Source: Oceaniferula flava (GTDB lineage: Bacteria > Verrucomicrobiota > Verrucomicrobiia > Verrucomicrobiales > Akkermansiaceae). From it: 64,000 nt of DNA. The translations under genes were made by a program, and so were the position numbers. Shown here piece by piece: positions 37,990 to 45,870 of this stretch (position 1 is the first letter of the stretch; the number at the start of each line of letters is the position of its first letter). The stretch lies in assembly GCF_016811075.1 (NCBI RefSeq), contig NZ_JAFBGL010000001.1:372001-436000 (forward strand). The letters run 5' to 3'. The notes beneath the pieces are model-generated. The model ran no database searches. It saw only the letters and a program-made list of their open reading frames with translations, and was not told the origin of the DNA.

Positions 37990-38325
37990 ATGAAACGCTC
38001 CCTACAAATTACGATCCAAGCATCTCTTGCTATGCTATGCCTGTTTATTGCGACTTCCTGCGAAGACAAGGAGGCTATCCAGAAAAACGAAGAACTCCGC
38101 GTTCAAATTGTTGAGCTTGAGAAAAAAATTGGCTTGATGGAAATCGAGGCCGGAGAAGATCCCGGTGACCAATCGGTTCATTTGAAACATGCCAATGAAG
38201 AACTGGCAAAAGCCCTGAAAACACTCGAATCGCTCGACGATGAAAAGACAGCTCTGGAAGAGCAACAAAAACAGCTCGTAAAAGAGTTTCGAGCGTATCA
38301 ACAGAAGTATCAGGTCAAAGAGTAA
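37990..38325 (+). CDS. Small putative lipoprotein with coiled coil
   Basis: A 111-residue protein. The N-terminus MKRSLQITIQASLAMLCLFI ends in ATSC, a lipobox-like site with Cys24, so the protein is probably lipidated. The mature part is almost all coiled coil (NEELRVQIVELEKKIGLMEI, then HANEELAKALKTLESLDDEK, LEEQQKQLVKEFRAYQQKY). It is 33 bp before a gene for a membrane coiled-coil protein. No known family; a role in envelope structure with the next two genes is a guess. The ATG at 37960 would add ten residues before the signal segment. Confidence 0.65.
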   Translation: MKRSLQITIQASLAMLCLFIATSCEDKEAIQKNEELRVQIVELEKKIGLMEIEAGEDPGDQSVHLKHANEELAKALKTLESLDDEKTALEEQQKQLVKEFRAYQQKYQVKE

Positions 38326-38358
38326 ATGGTATCGAATTAACCTAACAGGATTTTTATT

Positions 38359-39363
38359 ATGTTTAATGATTTATTAACGAGCGCCAAAGGTCCGGGAGTG
38401 ATAGGTCTTGGCCTTGGTCTGGTCGTTCTAATTGGCTTTGGTAGCTTGGCATTTCTCGTTCTGGAGGATAACTCTGGGGGCAAAGGACTCTACGAGGAGA
38501 TCAAAAATAAGGAAAAACACGTTCAGACTCTCGAAGAGAAGGCGAAAAAATGGACAGAGACGATCAAGCAATATTCGGAGAAGCGCGAAGTTGCTAATCA
38601 GCTAGCGGCTGTTAAGGGAAACCTTAAGAGCCAACAAGCACTTGTGGCTAGTGCAGAAGCAGAGGTGGCAGAACTGAATGATCAGATCTCTGCTACGCAG
38701 CAAAGATTTGAAAGCTACAAGGACAGCTACAGGCTGGCTGAACGAGCACGGGCGGTGGGTGAAAAAATCCCAACATTGACTATCAAAAACGGCAAGGTTT
38801 ATGAAAATGTGGTGATCCGCCGAGTGTTTGCCGAGGGTATGGATATCATCCACAAAAATGGAGGAACATTGATCACTCTCAAGCTCTTGCCGGACGATCT
38901 GCTCGAGCGATTTCAGTTTTCTGACGATGATGCGGCTACGGCTAAAAAGAACAAAGCTGCCCGTATCGCTTATGCCAATAAAGGCGCTGCGGCCTACGGC
39001 AAATCGGTCAAAGTGAATGCTCTAAAATCGAAGCAAAACAGCCTCAAGTTCGAAATTCAACAAATGACCCAATCGATCACCGAAGCTCAGCGGTCGATTA
39101 CTCTCAATCGAGCTGCTGCAGAAAGGGCTCAGGCCAAAGCGAGAGAACACAGTTCGAAAGCGTCAGCCGCTAGAGCGGCAGGACGTCACTCCATGCAGGG
39201 AGCGCTGGCTACAAAAGAAGAGGCAAGGGCGGCGAATTTCAATAAAACGGCCGATAAGCTCACGAGGTTAATTAGTTCAAAAAAACAGGAAATCGAAAAA
39301 GCTCGTCGTCAGGTTGCTGATTTAGAGGATGAGATTCGCGCCGTGCAGGCCAAAAAGAAATGA
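38359..39363 (+). CDS. Membrane-anchored coiled-coil protein A (unknown function)
   Basis: A 334-residue protein. One N-terminal membrane helix (GVIGLGLGLVVLIGFGSLAF) is followed by a coiled coil (residues about 45-125). Next comes a small domain (LTIKNGKVYENVVIRRVFAE then GMDIIHKNGGTLITLKLLPD and LLERFQF), which resembles the short K-x-Y-x-x-V-x-V ... LP-x-x-L module seen often in Verrucomicrobiota and Planctomycetes proteins. A second coiled coil ends the protein (AERAQAKAREHSSKASAARA). The stop codon overlaps the start of the next gene by 4 bp. Confidence 0.65.
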   Translation: MFNDLLTSAKGPGVIGLGLGLVVLIGFGSLAFLVLEDNSGGKGLYEEIKNKEKHVQTLEEKAKKWTETIKQYSEKREVANQLAAVKGNLKSQQALVASAEAEVAELNDQISATQQRFESYKDSYRLAERARAVGEKIPTLTIKNGKVYENVVIRRVFAEGMDIIHKNGGTLITLKLLPDDLLERFQFSDDDAATAKKNKAARIAYANKGAAAYGKSVKVNALKSKQNSLKFEIQQMTQSITEAQRSITLNRAAAERAQAKAREHSSKASAARAAGRHSMQGALATKEEARAANFNKTADKLTRLISSKKQEIEKARRQVADLEDEIRAVQAKKK

Positions 39364-40400
39364 AAAACCCCTTTGCCGAGCAAGATTACTCAATCATCTC
39401 TGTGATGTTGGTTGGGGTGATTGTCCTTGTGTTTGTAGGCCTCGGCGCCGCTTTGTTATCAGAGAGTTCGTCCCACCTGATGTCTGGGCCTGATACTTCG
39501 ATGCTGGACCAAAATTCTAGGCTCAAAAGCCAAGTGGCCAAACTTGAAGTGAGGTTGGAAAAACGATCACGCGAGATACTCGCTGCGAGCCACAATCGTG
39601 AGCAGGCAAGGCGCGTCGAGGAGCTTAAGAATCAATCGATCTCCGCTTTGAAAGAGGCTGAAACCTTACGAGCATTGATCGCAGGCGAGAAGGAGGCGAT
39701 CAAGCTCATTGCCAAGGCTAAGGAGGCCCACCGCTTGGAATATCGTGATTACGTCCGGGGCGAAGCCATTGGTAAAAGCTATGAAAAAATAACAACACGT
39801 CTTGGCAAAGACTACCATGATGTGCGAGTCACCGATGTGACGCCATTAGGGGTATCCATTACCCACCGGACCGGCGCGGTGATGTTGGGGTTTCGACAAA
39901 TTCCCGTTGCATGGCAACGAGGTCTCATGTTTACAGCCGCGGAAATGGCCGAGGCGGCAAAGGCGGAACAGAAACGTCAGACGATGGCAAGGAATCAAAT
40001 TGACCGCCGAGTGCGTGCAAATACCAAAACCATGAAGAGTCAGGAGCTGATGCGTGAAAAAGCATCGCTACGACGGCAGATCGCATCGCTCAATATCAAG
40101 CTCACGGCCGCGAATTTTGAAGCCAGCTTGGCTAGAAACAAGCTATCCGCTCAGGAGAGCCTCCGCAACAGCCGGACCTACTCAAGCTCATCGTCTAGTT
40201 ACTATTACTATAATACATCGACAGGTGCGTATTATTCAACAGGCTACCGCCCTCGTTATCGAAGCCGATGGATTGGTAGTAAATCAGTGCCTGGCAGTCT
40301 TGAAACCTGGGATCAGAGAGCAGCCAAGTTTGAACGTGCCGCAGCTCAATATACCGCCAAGCTGACCGACCTTACCGCACGTTTGAAAGCCATACCGTAA
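39360..40400 (+). CDS. Membrane-anchored coiled-coil protein B (paralogue-like, unknown function)
   Basis: A 346-residue protein with the same architecture as the gene before it. A membrane helix (SIISVMLVGVIVLVFVGLGA) is followed by a coiled coil. The small beta module (TRLGKDYHDVRVTDVTPLGV then SITHRTGAVMLGFRQIPVAW) lies at about residues 150-185. A second coiled coil follows, and a Tyr/Ser-rich segment (SSSSYYYYNTSTGAYYSTGY, about 280-300) comes before the final coil. That segment is unusual and may be an adhesive or disordered linker. Translation is coupled to the upstream gene by an ATGA overlap. Confidence 0.65.
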   Translation: MKNPFAEQDYSIISVMLVGVIVLVFVGLGAALLSESSSHLMSGPDTSMLDQNSRLKSQVAKLEVRLEKRSREILAASHNREQARRVEELKNQSISALKEAETLRALIAGEKEAIKLIAKAKEAHRLEYRDYVRGEAIGKSYEKITTRLGKDYHDVRVTDVTPLGVSITHRTGAVMLGFRQIPVAWQRGLMFTAAEMAEAAKAEQKRQTMARNQIDRRVRANTKTMKSQELMREKASLRRQIASLNIKLTAANFEASLARNKLSAQESLRNSRTYSSSSSSYYYYNTSTGAYYSTGYRPRYRSRWIGSKSVPGSLETWDQRAAKFERAAAQYTAKLTDLTARLKAIP

Positions 40401-40916
40401 ACTGGCGTTCTATCGTTGATCTCCATGCGATCATTCGAGGCGACTGAAGGTTAGCCTTCTCGAAGGTCGGAATTCCTCATACTTTCATAGAGCTCAGGCC
40501 AAACAAGTATGTGAGCTAGATGACATACTCACTTGCCGTGGAAACAGGCGGAGATTGATTTGCTTATGGGGCGGTCGCTTTCAGGAAAAGCTCTAGCTCT
40601 CTCGATTTCCGGATGAATAGGGAGCTGTTCAATTCACTTATTCTTACGATCCCATGCCAAATGACCGGAGTCTTGAACGTGATCTTGCGCAATCTGGTCA
40701 AGGACCTTGATTCAACAGAGCATGTGCGAGAACCTCCATGTGAGTGTCGTTGCAGAGCCCTGGGGGAGAATAGGCAGAGTCAACAGTTCTCATTGCGGCG
40801 ATGGAATCTTAATTCATGCTGCATTTTCCTTGCAAATGCCTCGGTTTCTGGTTAATTCCGCGCCTCCCGCACAAGGGCTGACTGGCAAGGAGCTGGTCTG
40901 AACACAAAATACTACT
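40401..40916. other. Intergenic region, no gene seen
   Basis: A 516-bp stretch between the coiled-coil module and rpsO. The only patterns I see are a short hairpin (GAAGGTTAGCCTTC), a possible rpsO promoter (TTGCAA near 40830 with a weak GTTAAT -10) and the 35-bp repeat copy at 40867. Short frames in it do not look coding. Confidence 0.55.
40867..40901 (+). repeat. 35-bp imperfect repeat, copy 2 (in rpsO leader)
   Basis: CCCGCACAAGGGCTGACTGG then CAAGGAGCTGGTCTG, the partner of 37616-37650. It lies 16 bp before the rpsO start, so it is probably in the rpsO 5' UTR and could include structure used for S15 autoregulation. Confidence 0.55.
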
Positions 40917-41186
40917 ATGAGCAAAGCAAGCATCGCCATCGACTTCGATCCCGCAGACTTCAAACAATCAGAAGCTGACACAGGAAGCGCCGATTACCAA
41001 ATCGCCGTTCTGACCAAGCGGATCAAACTCCTCACCGCCCACATGGGTGAGCACAAAAAAGATTTCGCCAGCCGCCGTGGCCTCCTGACCATGGTTGCCC
41101 AGCGCCGCAAACTTCTCGATTACCTCAAGGGACAATCGGAAGAGCGTTACGCTAAGCTGATCAAAGGCCTCGGTCTTCGTCGCTAA
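40917..41186 (+). CDS. rpsO: 30S ribosomal protein S15
   Basis: An 89-residue S15, which binds the 16S rRNA central domain. Core residues are in [40 protein letters not shown] and [11 protein letters not shown]. rpsO upstream of pnp is the common bacterial order; the start has no clear Shine-Dalgarno sequence (ACAAAATACTACTATG), which is frequent in this phylum. Confidence 0.97.
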   Translation: MSKASIAIDFDPADFKQSEADTGSADYQIAVLTKRIKLLTAHMGEHKKDFASRRGLLTMVAQRRKLLDYLKGQSEERYAKLIKGLGLRR

Positions 41187-41202
41187 TTCAACTTTTCGCA
41201 AA

Positions 41203-41226
41203 CGGTCACGGCAAACTCCGTGGCCG
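41203..41226 (+). terminator. Terminator after rpsO
   Basis: 9-bp stem CGGTCACGG/CCGTGGCCG with one wobble pair and a 6-nt loop (CAAACT), followed by TTTTGC. It implies that pnp is read from its own promoter or through the hairpin. Confidence 0.8.
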
Positions 41227-41474
41227 TTTTGCTTATCACCCAGTGGCCTGCGTTTCATCTCACGCGGGCCCTTGGTTTTTTTGGACAGGCCTTTGAAAAC
41301 TTTCCGCACCTCTCGGGTGCACGCACCTTTCTCGGTGACGGGTTTTCAACATCACCCTCACCGGAGGCTCTGTCCAAAGCACAACACAACGAGATGACCG
41401 TCCCCATGCTTTGCGCAAAGTGCGCAAAAACCTGAAAGGGGACTCAATACCAAAAGAAGAAAGAAAATAAGAAA

Positions 41475-43628
41475 ATGGAAATGAACATTGAAAAAATTAC
41501 GATCCCCGTGGGATCGAATCCTATCTCAATCGAGACGGGTAAACTGGCCAAGTTGGCCGATGGAGCTGTTGAAATCAGATCCGGCGAAACTGTTGTTCTG
41601 GTAACAGCCGTTTCACAATCCAAAATCCGTGAAGGTCAGACTTGGTTCCCCCTGTCTGTTGAATACAAGGAGCGCGCTGCTGCAGCGGGCACCTTCCCTG
41701 GTGGCTACTTCAAGCGCGAAGGCCGTCCTACCGAAAAGGAGGTTCTTACCTGCCGTATGACCGACCGTCCACTGCGTCCACTTTTCCCCAAGGGTTATCT
41801 CTACGACACCCAGATCATCGCCCTGATGCTTGCTGCTGACGGTGAGAACGATGCTGACATTCTCAGCATGAACGGTGCTTCCGCAGCACTGGCCATCTCC
41901 GACATCCCATTCGCTGGCCCAATCGGTGCTGTGCGCGTTGGCCGTGTTGATGGTGAGTTCATCGTCAACCCAACCTTCGAACAACGTGAAGACAGCGATC
42001 TCGACCTCGTTTACGTCGGTAACAAGACCGAGGTCATCATGATCGAAGGTGCCGCCAACGAGCTTCCAGAAGCTGAGTTTGTCAAAGCTCTCCACTTCGC
42101 CCAAGAGCACGTTAACGTCATCGTTAGCGCGATCGAGGAACTGGCTGCCAAAGTCGGCAAGCCTAAGCGCGACTACACCGTGACCGTGGCCAAGGAAGAT
42201 CTCCTTGAAATCGCTTACGAAGTAGCCGGCGACCGTATCGAAGACGCCATCTACGCCCCTAACAAGGTTGAGCGTGGTAAGAAAGTCGGAGCCCTTCGTG
42301 ACGAAGTGGAAGCCACCTTGAAAGAGCGTGTTCCTACCGTTTCCGAGTTCGAAATCGAGCAGTGCTTCGAGTACATTCAGAAAAAGGCGTTCCGCATCGC
42401 CATCATGGAAAAAGGCGTTCGCGCTGACGGCCGTGACATCGATACTCTTCGCCCACTCTACTCCGAGGCTGGCACGCTTCCACGTGTGCACGGTTCCTCC
42501 ATCTTCGCTCGTGGTGAGACCCAAGCTCTCGCCACAGCCACTCTCGCACCTGCTGACGAGTGCATGTATTTCGATAACTACGCCGGTGGTGAAGACAGCA
42601 AGCGCTTCTTCCTGCACTACAGCTTCCCTCCATTCTCCGTGGGTGAAGCAGGTCGCTTCGGCGGCATGAACCGTCGTGAGATCGGTCACGGTGCACTTGC
42701 TGAGCGTTCCATCGCTCCAGTGATCCCATCCGTGGACGACTTCCCATACGCCATGCGTGTGACCTCCGAGGTGCTTGAGTCCAACGGTTCCTCCTCCATG
42801 GCCACCGTTTGTTCCGGCACCATGGCTCTGCTTGACGCCGGTGTGCCCCTGATCCGCCCTGTGGGTGCGATCGCTGTGGGTCTCGTCACCGAGATGGACG
42901 AAAACGACAACATCAAGGAATACAAAACTCTGCTCGACATCATCGGGTCTGAGGATTTCTACGGCGACATGGACTTCAAAGTCTGTGGCACCAGCGAAGG
43001 TGTGACCGGATACCAGCTTGACCTCAAGCTCCCCGGTATCCCGCTTTCCATCCTCGAGGAAGCCCTTGAGAAAGCCACCAAGGCTCGCACCATCGTTCTT
43101 AAGAAAATGGAAGACACCATCGCTGCTCCCGGCACGCTCTCCGAGCACGCCCCACGCATCGAGTCCACCAAGATCGACCCAGAGCGCATCGGTGAACTCA
43201 TCGGACCAGGAGGTAAGAACATCAAAGGCATCCAGGCTGAGTCCGGTGCTGACGTCAACATCGAGGACGACGGCACAGTGCACGTCTATGCATCCAAGAA
43301 GGAGTCCCTCGATCGCGCTATGGAAATGATCAAGCAGATGTTCGCAGAAGTGGAAGTCGGCACGGTCTACACCGGCGCCATCGTCTCCACCACCAACTTC
43401 GGTGCCTTCATGCAGATCCTTCCAGGCAAGGACGGCCTCATTCACATCTCCGAGCTGGCCGAAGGTCGCGTCGAGAAGACTGAGGACGTGGTCAAAAAAG
43501 GTGACACCGTCACTGCCAAGTGCATCGGCGTCGACGATCGCGGCCGCGTGAAGATGTCCATCCGTGCTGCTCAGCGTGAAGCCAAGCAGAAGGAAGCATC
43601 AGACGCTCCCGAGAAGGCTGAAGCCTAA
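41475..43628 (+). CDS. pnp: Polynucleotide phosphorylase
   Basis: A 717-residue PNPase, the 3'-5' phosphorolytic exoribonuclease of the degradosome. It has two RNase PH cores (TFPGGYFKREGRPTEKEVLT; FFLHYSFPPFSVGEAGRFGG and RREIGHGALAER in the second), an alpha-helical linker, a KH domain (IGELIGPGGKNIKGIQAESG) and a C-terminal S1 domain (AIVSTTNFGAFMQILPGKDG, LIHISELAEGRVEK). Length and order are normal. Confidence 0.98.
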   Translation: MEMNIEKITIPVGSNPISIETGKLAKLADGAVEIRSGETVVLVTAVSQSKIREGQTWFPLSVEYKERAAAAGTFPGGYFKREGRPTEKEVLTCRMTDRPLRPLFPKGYLYDTQIIALMLAADGENDADILSMNGASAALAISDIPFAGPIGAVRVGRVDGEFIVNPTFEQREDSDLDLVYVGNKTEVIMIEGAANELPEAEFVKALHFAQEHVNVIVSAIEELAAKVGKPKRDYTVTVAKEDLLEIAYEVAGDRIEDAIYAPNKVERGKKVGALRDEVEATLKERVPTVSEFEIEQCFEYIQKKAFRIAIMEKGVRADGRDIDTLRPLYSEAGTLPRVHGSSIFARGETQALATATLAPADECMYFDNYAGGEDSKRFFLHYSFPPFSVGEAGRFGGMNRREIGHGALAERSIAPVIPSVDDFPYAMRVTSEVLESNGSSSMATVCSGTMALLDAGVPLIRPVGAIAVGLVTEMDENDNIKEYKTLLDIIGSEDFYGDMDFKVCGTSEGVTGYQLDLKLPGIPLSILEEALEKATKARTIVLKKMEDTIAAPGTLSEHAPRIESTKIDPERIGELIGPGGKNIKGIQAESGADVNIEDDGTVHVYASKKESLDRAMEMIKQMFAEVEVGTVYTGAIVSTTNFGAFMQILPGKDGLIHISELAEGRVEKTEDVVKKGDTVTAKCIGVDDRGRVKMSIRAAQREAKQKEASDAPEKAEA

Positions 43629-43633
43629 TCGAA

Positions 43634-43653
43634 CGAAGGGTGCAAACCCTTCG
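43634..43653 (+). other. Hairpin just after pnp
   Basis: Perfect 8-bp stem CGAAGGGT/ACCCTTCG with GCAA loop, 5 bp after the pnp stop. It precedes the main terminator and may protect the mRNA 3' end. Confidence 0.5.
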
Positions 43654-43670
43654 CTACCAAGCTAATTACC

Positions 43671-43704
43671 AACGGCGAGTCACGAAAGTGGCTCGCCGTT
43701 TTTT
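43671..43704 (+). terminator. Terminator after pnp
   Basis: 13-bp stem AACGGCGAGTCAC/GTGGCTCGCCGTT with a GAAA tetraloop (one wobble pair), followed by a run of T. Confidence 0.92.
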
Positions 43705-43772
43705 GTAGGGAGGATGGACATTCCTGTCCATCGGCAAGCCAAGTTCCCAACCCAAGAGCAGAAGCCCAGCCC

Positions 43773-44729
43773 TTATTTCACCATCGTTCCATCCGGAAAA
43801 AAGGTTTCCCAAGCTCGTTTGAAGGAAACGGTTCCAGGCAGAAGCTTGAGCTGTTTTCCCTCCAGCTGACCTTTGGTACATTCGCCGGTGACGATGTCCC
43901 AGGTCGATTGGGTGAGAGTGTCGCGCATGCTGCCTTTTTCCTGGCTCAGTTGAAACACGAGCGGGGGGCTGGATTTCTTGTCGTCAAGGACCCGACTGAA
44001 TGCCTGAGCACGCTTGCCCTTGTCCGAGAAGGTAAACAGATAGAATTCACCCTTGTCCTTAGCCTGTATGAGTTTCTGTTTCTGCAGCAATGGCATCGCC
44101 ACAGCAATGGGCTCGGTCCCGGCATGGGGAGTGATGCCGTAGATGAAAGCGGCGGGGTTTTTCCAGACGCTTTCGGTAAACCTTTTGGCGGTGCGTGGCA
44201 GGGCGAGCAGGGTGGTCTGAGGATGGCGTTGTTTCCATTCACCCCAAGTGGTCATGCTGGCGGGGAGGATCTCAAGCGCAGAGCCCTTCATCTTCCCTTG
44301 CATCGCCGTGCCTAGCAAGTGGCTCCAGAGTGATTGGGTTTCCAGGTCGCGCATCACTAAGCTGCGCTGCCAGAGCATGCCTGAGACTTGAAAGGTGAGG
44401 GTTTTTTTATCGACGTTACGGTCATACACGATGCCGTTAAAGCAGAGGTGTCACCAGGTGGCGGCGATGTATTTGCCCCCAAGCTTGTCGTTGATGATCT
44501 CACGCGTCGGATTGGTGAGCATATTGATGGGGTAGGCACGCGAGGCTTGACCGATCGATACCCCGAGCACCAGTTCATTATCTTTGACAAATGGCTTAGC
44601 GGCTCCGGCATCAACGTGTGGAGCATCGACGATGGCCTTGAACGGCTTGACCACCTGTCGCGGTTTGAACTCCGGATCGGCGTGCAGCATGGATGGAATC
44701 ATCAGGGAGATAAGAAGAAATTTGTGCAT
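43773..44729 (-). CDS. DUF3179 protein with in-frame TGA: candidate selenoprotein (or single-stop pseudogene)
   Basis: A 318-residue frame on the minus strand with a signal peptide (MHKFLLISLMIPSMLHA) and a TGA as codon 93 (44453-44451). Before the TGA: FVKDNELVLGVSIGQASRAY, PINMLTNPTREIINDKLGG and KYIAATW. After it: HLCFNGIVYDRNVDKKTLTF, SGMLWQRSLVMRDLETQSLW and SMTTWGEWKQRHPQ, all matching DUF3179. This family normally has C-x-x-C at this place (as in YCPLC or WCPLC), so the TGA replaces the first Cys to give U-H-L-C. The frame has no other stop and no shift. Selenocysteine insertion is the favoured reading. A recent Cys-to-stop mutation is the alternative, giving a truncated 92-residue product. 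Confidence 0.75.
44418..44437 (-). promoter_or_regulatory. SECIS-like hairpin after the in-frame TGA
   Basis: On the mRNA, ACGG pairs with CCGU and CAU with AUG (7 bp, one bulged A), closing a 5-nt loop CGUGU. The loop starts 21 nt after the UGA, within the range known for bacterial SECIS elements (about 16-37 nt), and has G at its second position, as bacterial SECIS loops usually have G in the first two. No computed folding energy is available. Confidence 0.5.
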
Positions 44730-44919
44730 GCTGGGTAGGAGTCGTGGAGAGGTTTTTTATTCCGTCGATGGTTAGAATGAAGTTCGGCGGACGGCGAGGT
44801 GGGGGCTTTTGATGGCGAAAAGTATCCTAGCACAATTTTAGCAAAATCGCTGTTAAGGAATTTTCAAGGAATACGACTACTTACACAGGCATCCTACGAT
44901 TACCTCTAAATAGACGCCT

Positions 44920-45498
44920 ATGAACAACATCCCCATTGAAGATCTGATGCAGCATGCCGATAGACTCTACCAGTTTGCCTTGTCGCGGGTGAAGGATCAT
45001 CACGTCGCGGAGGATTTGGTGCAGGACTGCCTGTCGGCCGGATGGCAGGGGATCGATCGCTTTAACGCAAGCTCGTCATTGAGCACTTGGCTGGGCGGCA
45101 TTATGAAATTTAAAATCATCGATCACTTTCGTCGCTCAGAACGCAGCCCGTCCGATCAATGCCAGGATGCCTGCGATGAGCGTGACACGCTTGATACGTT
45201 GTTTGACGCGCATGGATCCTGGAGGGTCGATCCGAACTATGGCCTGAAAATGCTGACCGATGCTCCGGATCAGGCGGCATCGCAAAACGAGCTGTTCGAC
45301 TGGATTAGCAGATGTCTGAAAAAACTTCCGGAGCGCCTTCATGTCCTCTTCACCCTGCGTGAGGTCGATGGCTTGGATGTGGCATCGGCAGCGGCTGCCG
45401 CTGGGGTGACCACGGGCAGCGCGGGGGTATTACTCACAAGATCGCGACAAAAACTCCGAGCCTGTTTGCAGAGCCACGGAATCACGCCGCAACCATAA
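44920..45498 (+). CDS. RNA polymerase sigma-70 factor, ECF subfamily
   Basis: A 192-residue ECF sigma factor. Region 2 is MQHADRLYQFALSRVKDHHV then AEDLVQDCLSAGWQGIDRF and LSTWLGGIMKFKIIDHFRR, with the usual aromatic and acidic positions. A linker leads to region 4 (LPERLHVLFTLREVDGLDVA then SAAAAAGVTTGSAGVLLTRS). The next gene, 9 bp away, encodes a zinc-finger protein of the anti-sigma type. It heads the arsenic gene set, so it probably drives it. The 190 bp before it contain two nearby AAGGAAT motifs but no promoter I can assign. Confidence 0.92.
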   Translation: MNNIPIEDLMQHADRLYQFALSRVKDHHVAEDLVQDCLSAGWQGIDRFNASSSLSTWLGGIMKFKIIDHFRRSERSPSDQCQDACDERDTLDTLFDAHGSWRVDPNYGLKMLTDAPDQAASQNELFDWISRCLKKLPERLHVLFTLREVDGLDVASAAAAAGVTTGSAGVLLTRSRQKLRACLQSHGITPQP

Positions 45499-45507
45499 AT
45501 CATCACG

Positions 45508-45846
45508 ATGAACAACCATTCCCCTCCGCCACCGCCACTCAGCTATCGGCTGATGCAGCGGCTGATGTGGCCGGTGCTCAAGGTGCTCGGCATGTCCTGT
45601 AAGTCGACTTACGAGCTGTGCTCTACCCAGATGGACAGGAAACTCAGCTTTTCTGAATCCCTTCGGCTGCGCTTGCATCTCCTGATTTGCAGCAGCTGCC
45701 GGCATTTGCCCGCCCAGTTCAAGGGACTGAAAAAACTGGTCCATGTTGCCTGTGACCATGACAGCGAGCCGCATCTCGATAGCACAGCCCAATTGACCGA
45801 AGAGTCGAAAGATCGCATTCGCGAATCACTCAGCAAAAAACCTTAA
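45508..45846 (+). CDS. Small zinc-finger anti-sigma-like protein
   Basis: A 112-residue soluble protein. The block LRLRLHLLICSSCRHLPAQF has the H-x3-C-x2-C metal site of zinc-binding anti-sigma factors (ZAS/zf-HC2), and an upstream Cys (CKSTYELCSTQMDRKLS) completes the set. There is no membrane helix, so this would be a cytoplasmic sensor, possibly of thiol-reactive metalloids such as arsenite. It follows the ECF sigma gene by 9 bp and precedes arsM by 24 bp. Confidence 0.75.
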   Translation: MNNHSPPPPPLSYRLMQRLMWPVLKVLGMSCKSTYELCSTQMDRKLSFSESLRLRLHLLICSSCRHLPAQFKGLKKLVHVACDHDSEPHLDSTAQLTEESKDRIRESLSKKP

Positions 45847-45870
45847 CGCTCATCCTTTCCCCATTTTCAT

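Noticed and set aside
41613-43445. 610-codon open frame on the minus strand
   Set aside because: It is fully antisense to pnp, a clear gene; the frame is open because of pnp codon use, and its translation has no family-like features.
43773-44429. DUF3179 as two genes or a frameshift
   Set aside because: The parts before and after the TGA are in the same frame with no indel, and no good ribosome-binding site is seen for a second start; one TGA codon explains the break.
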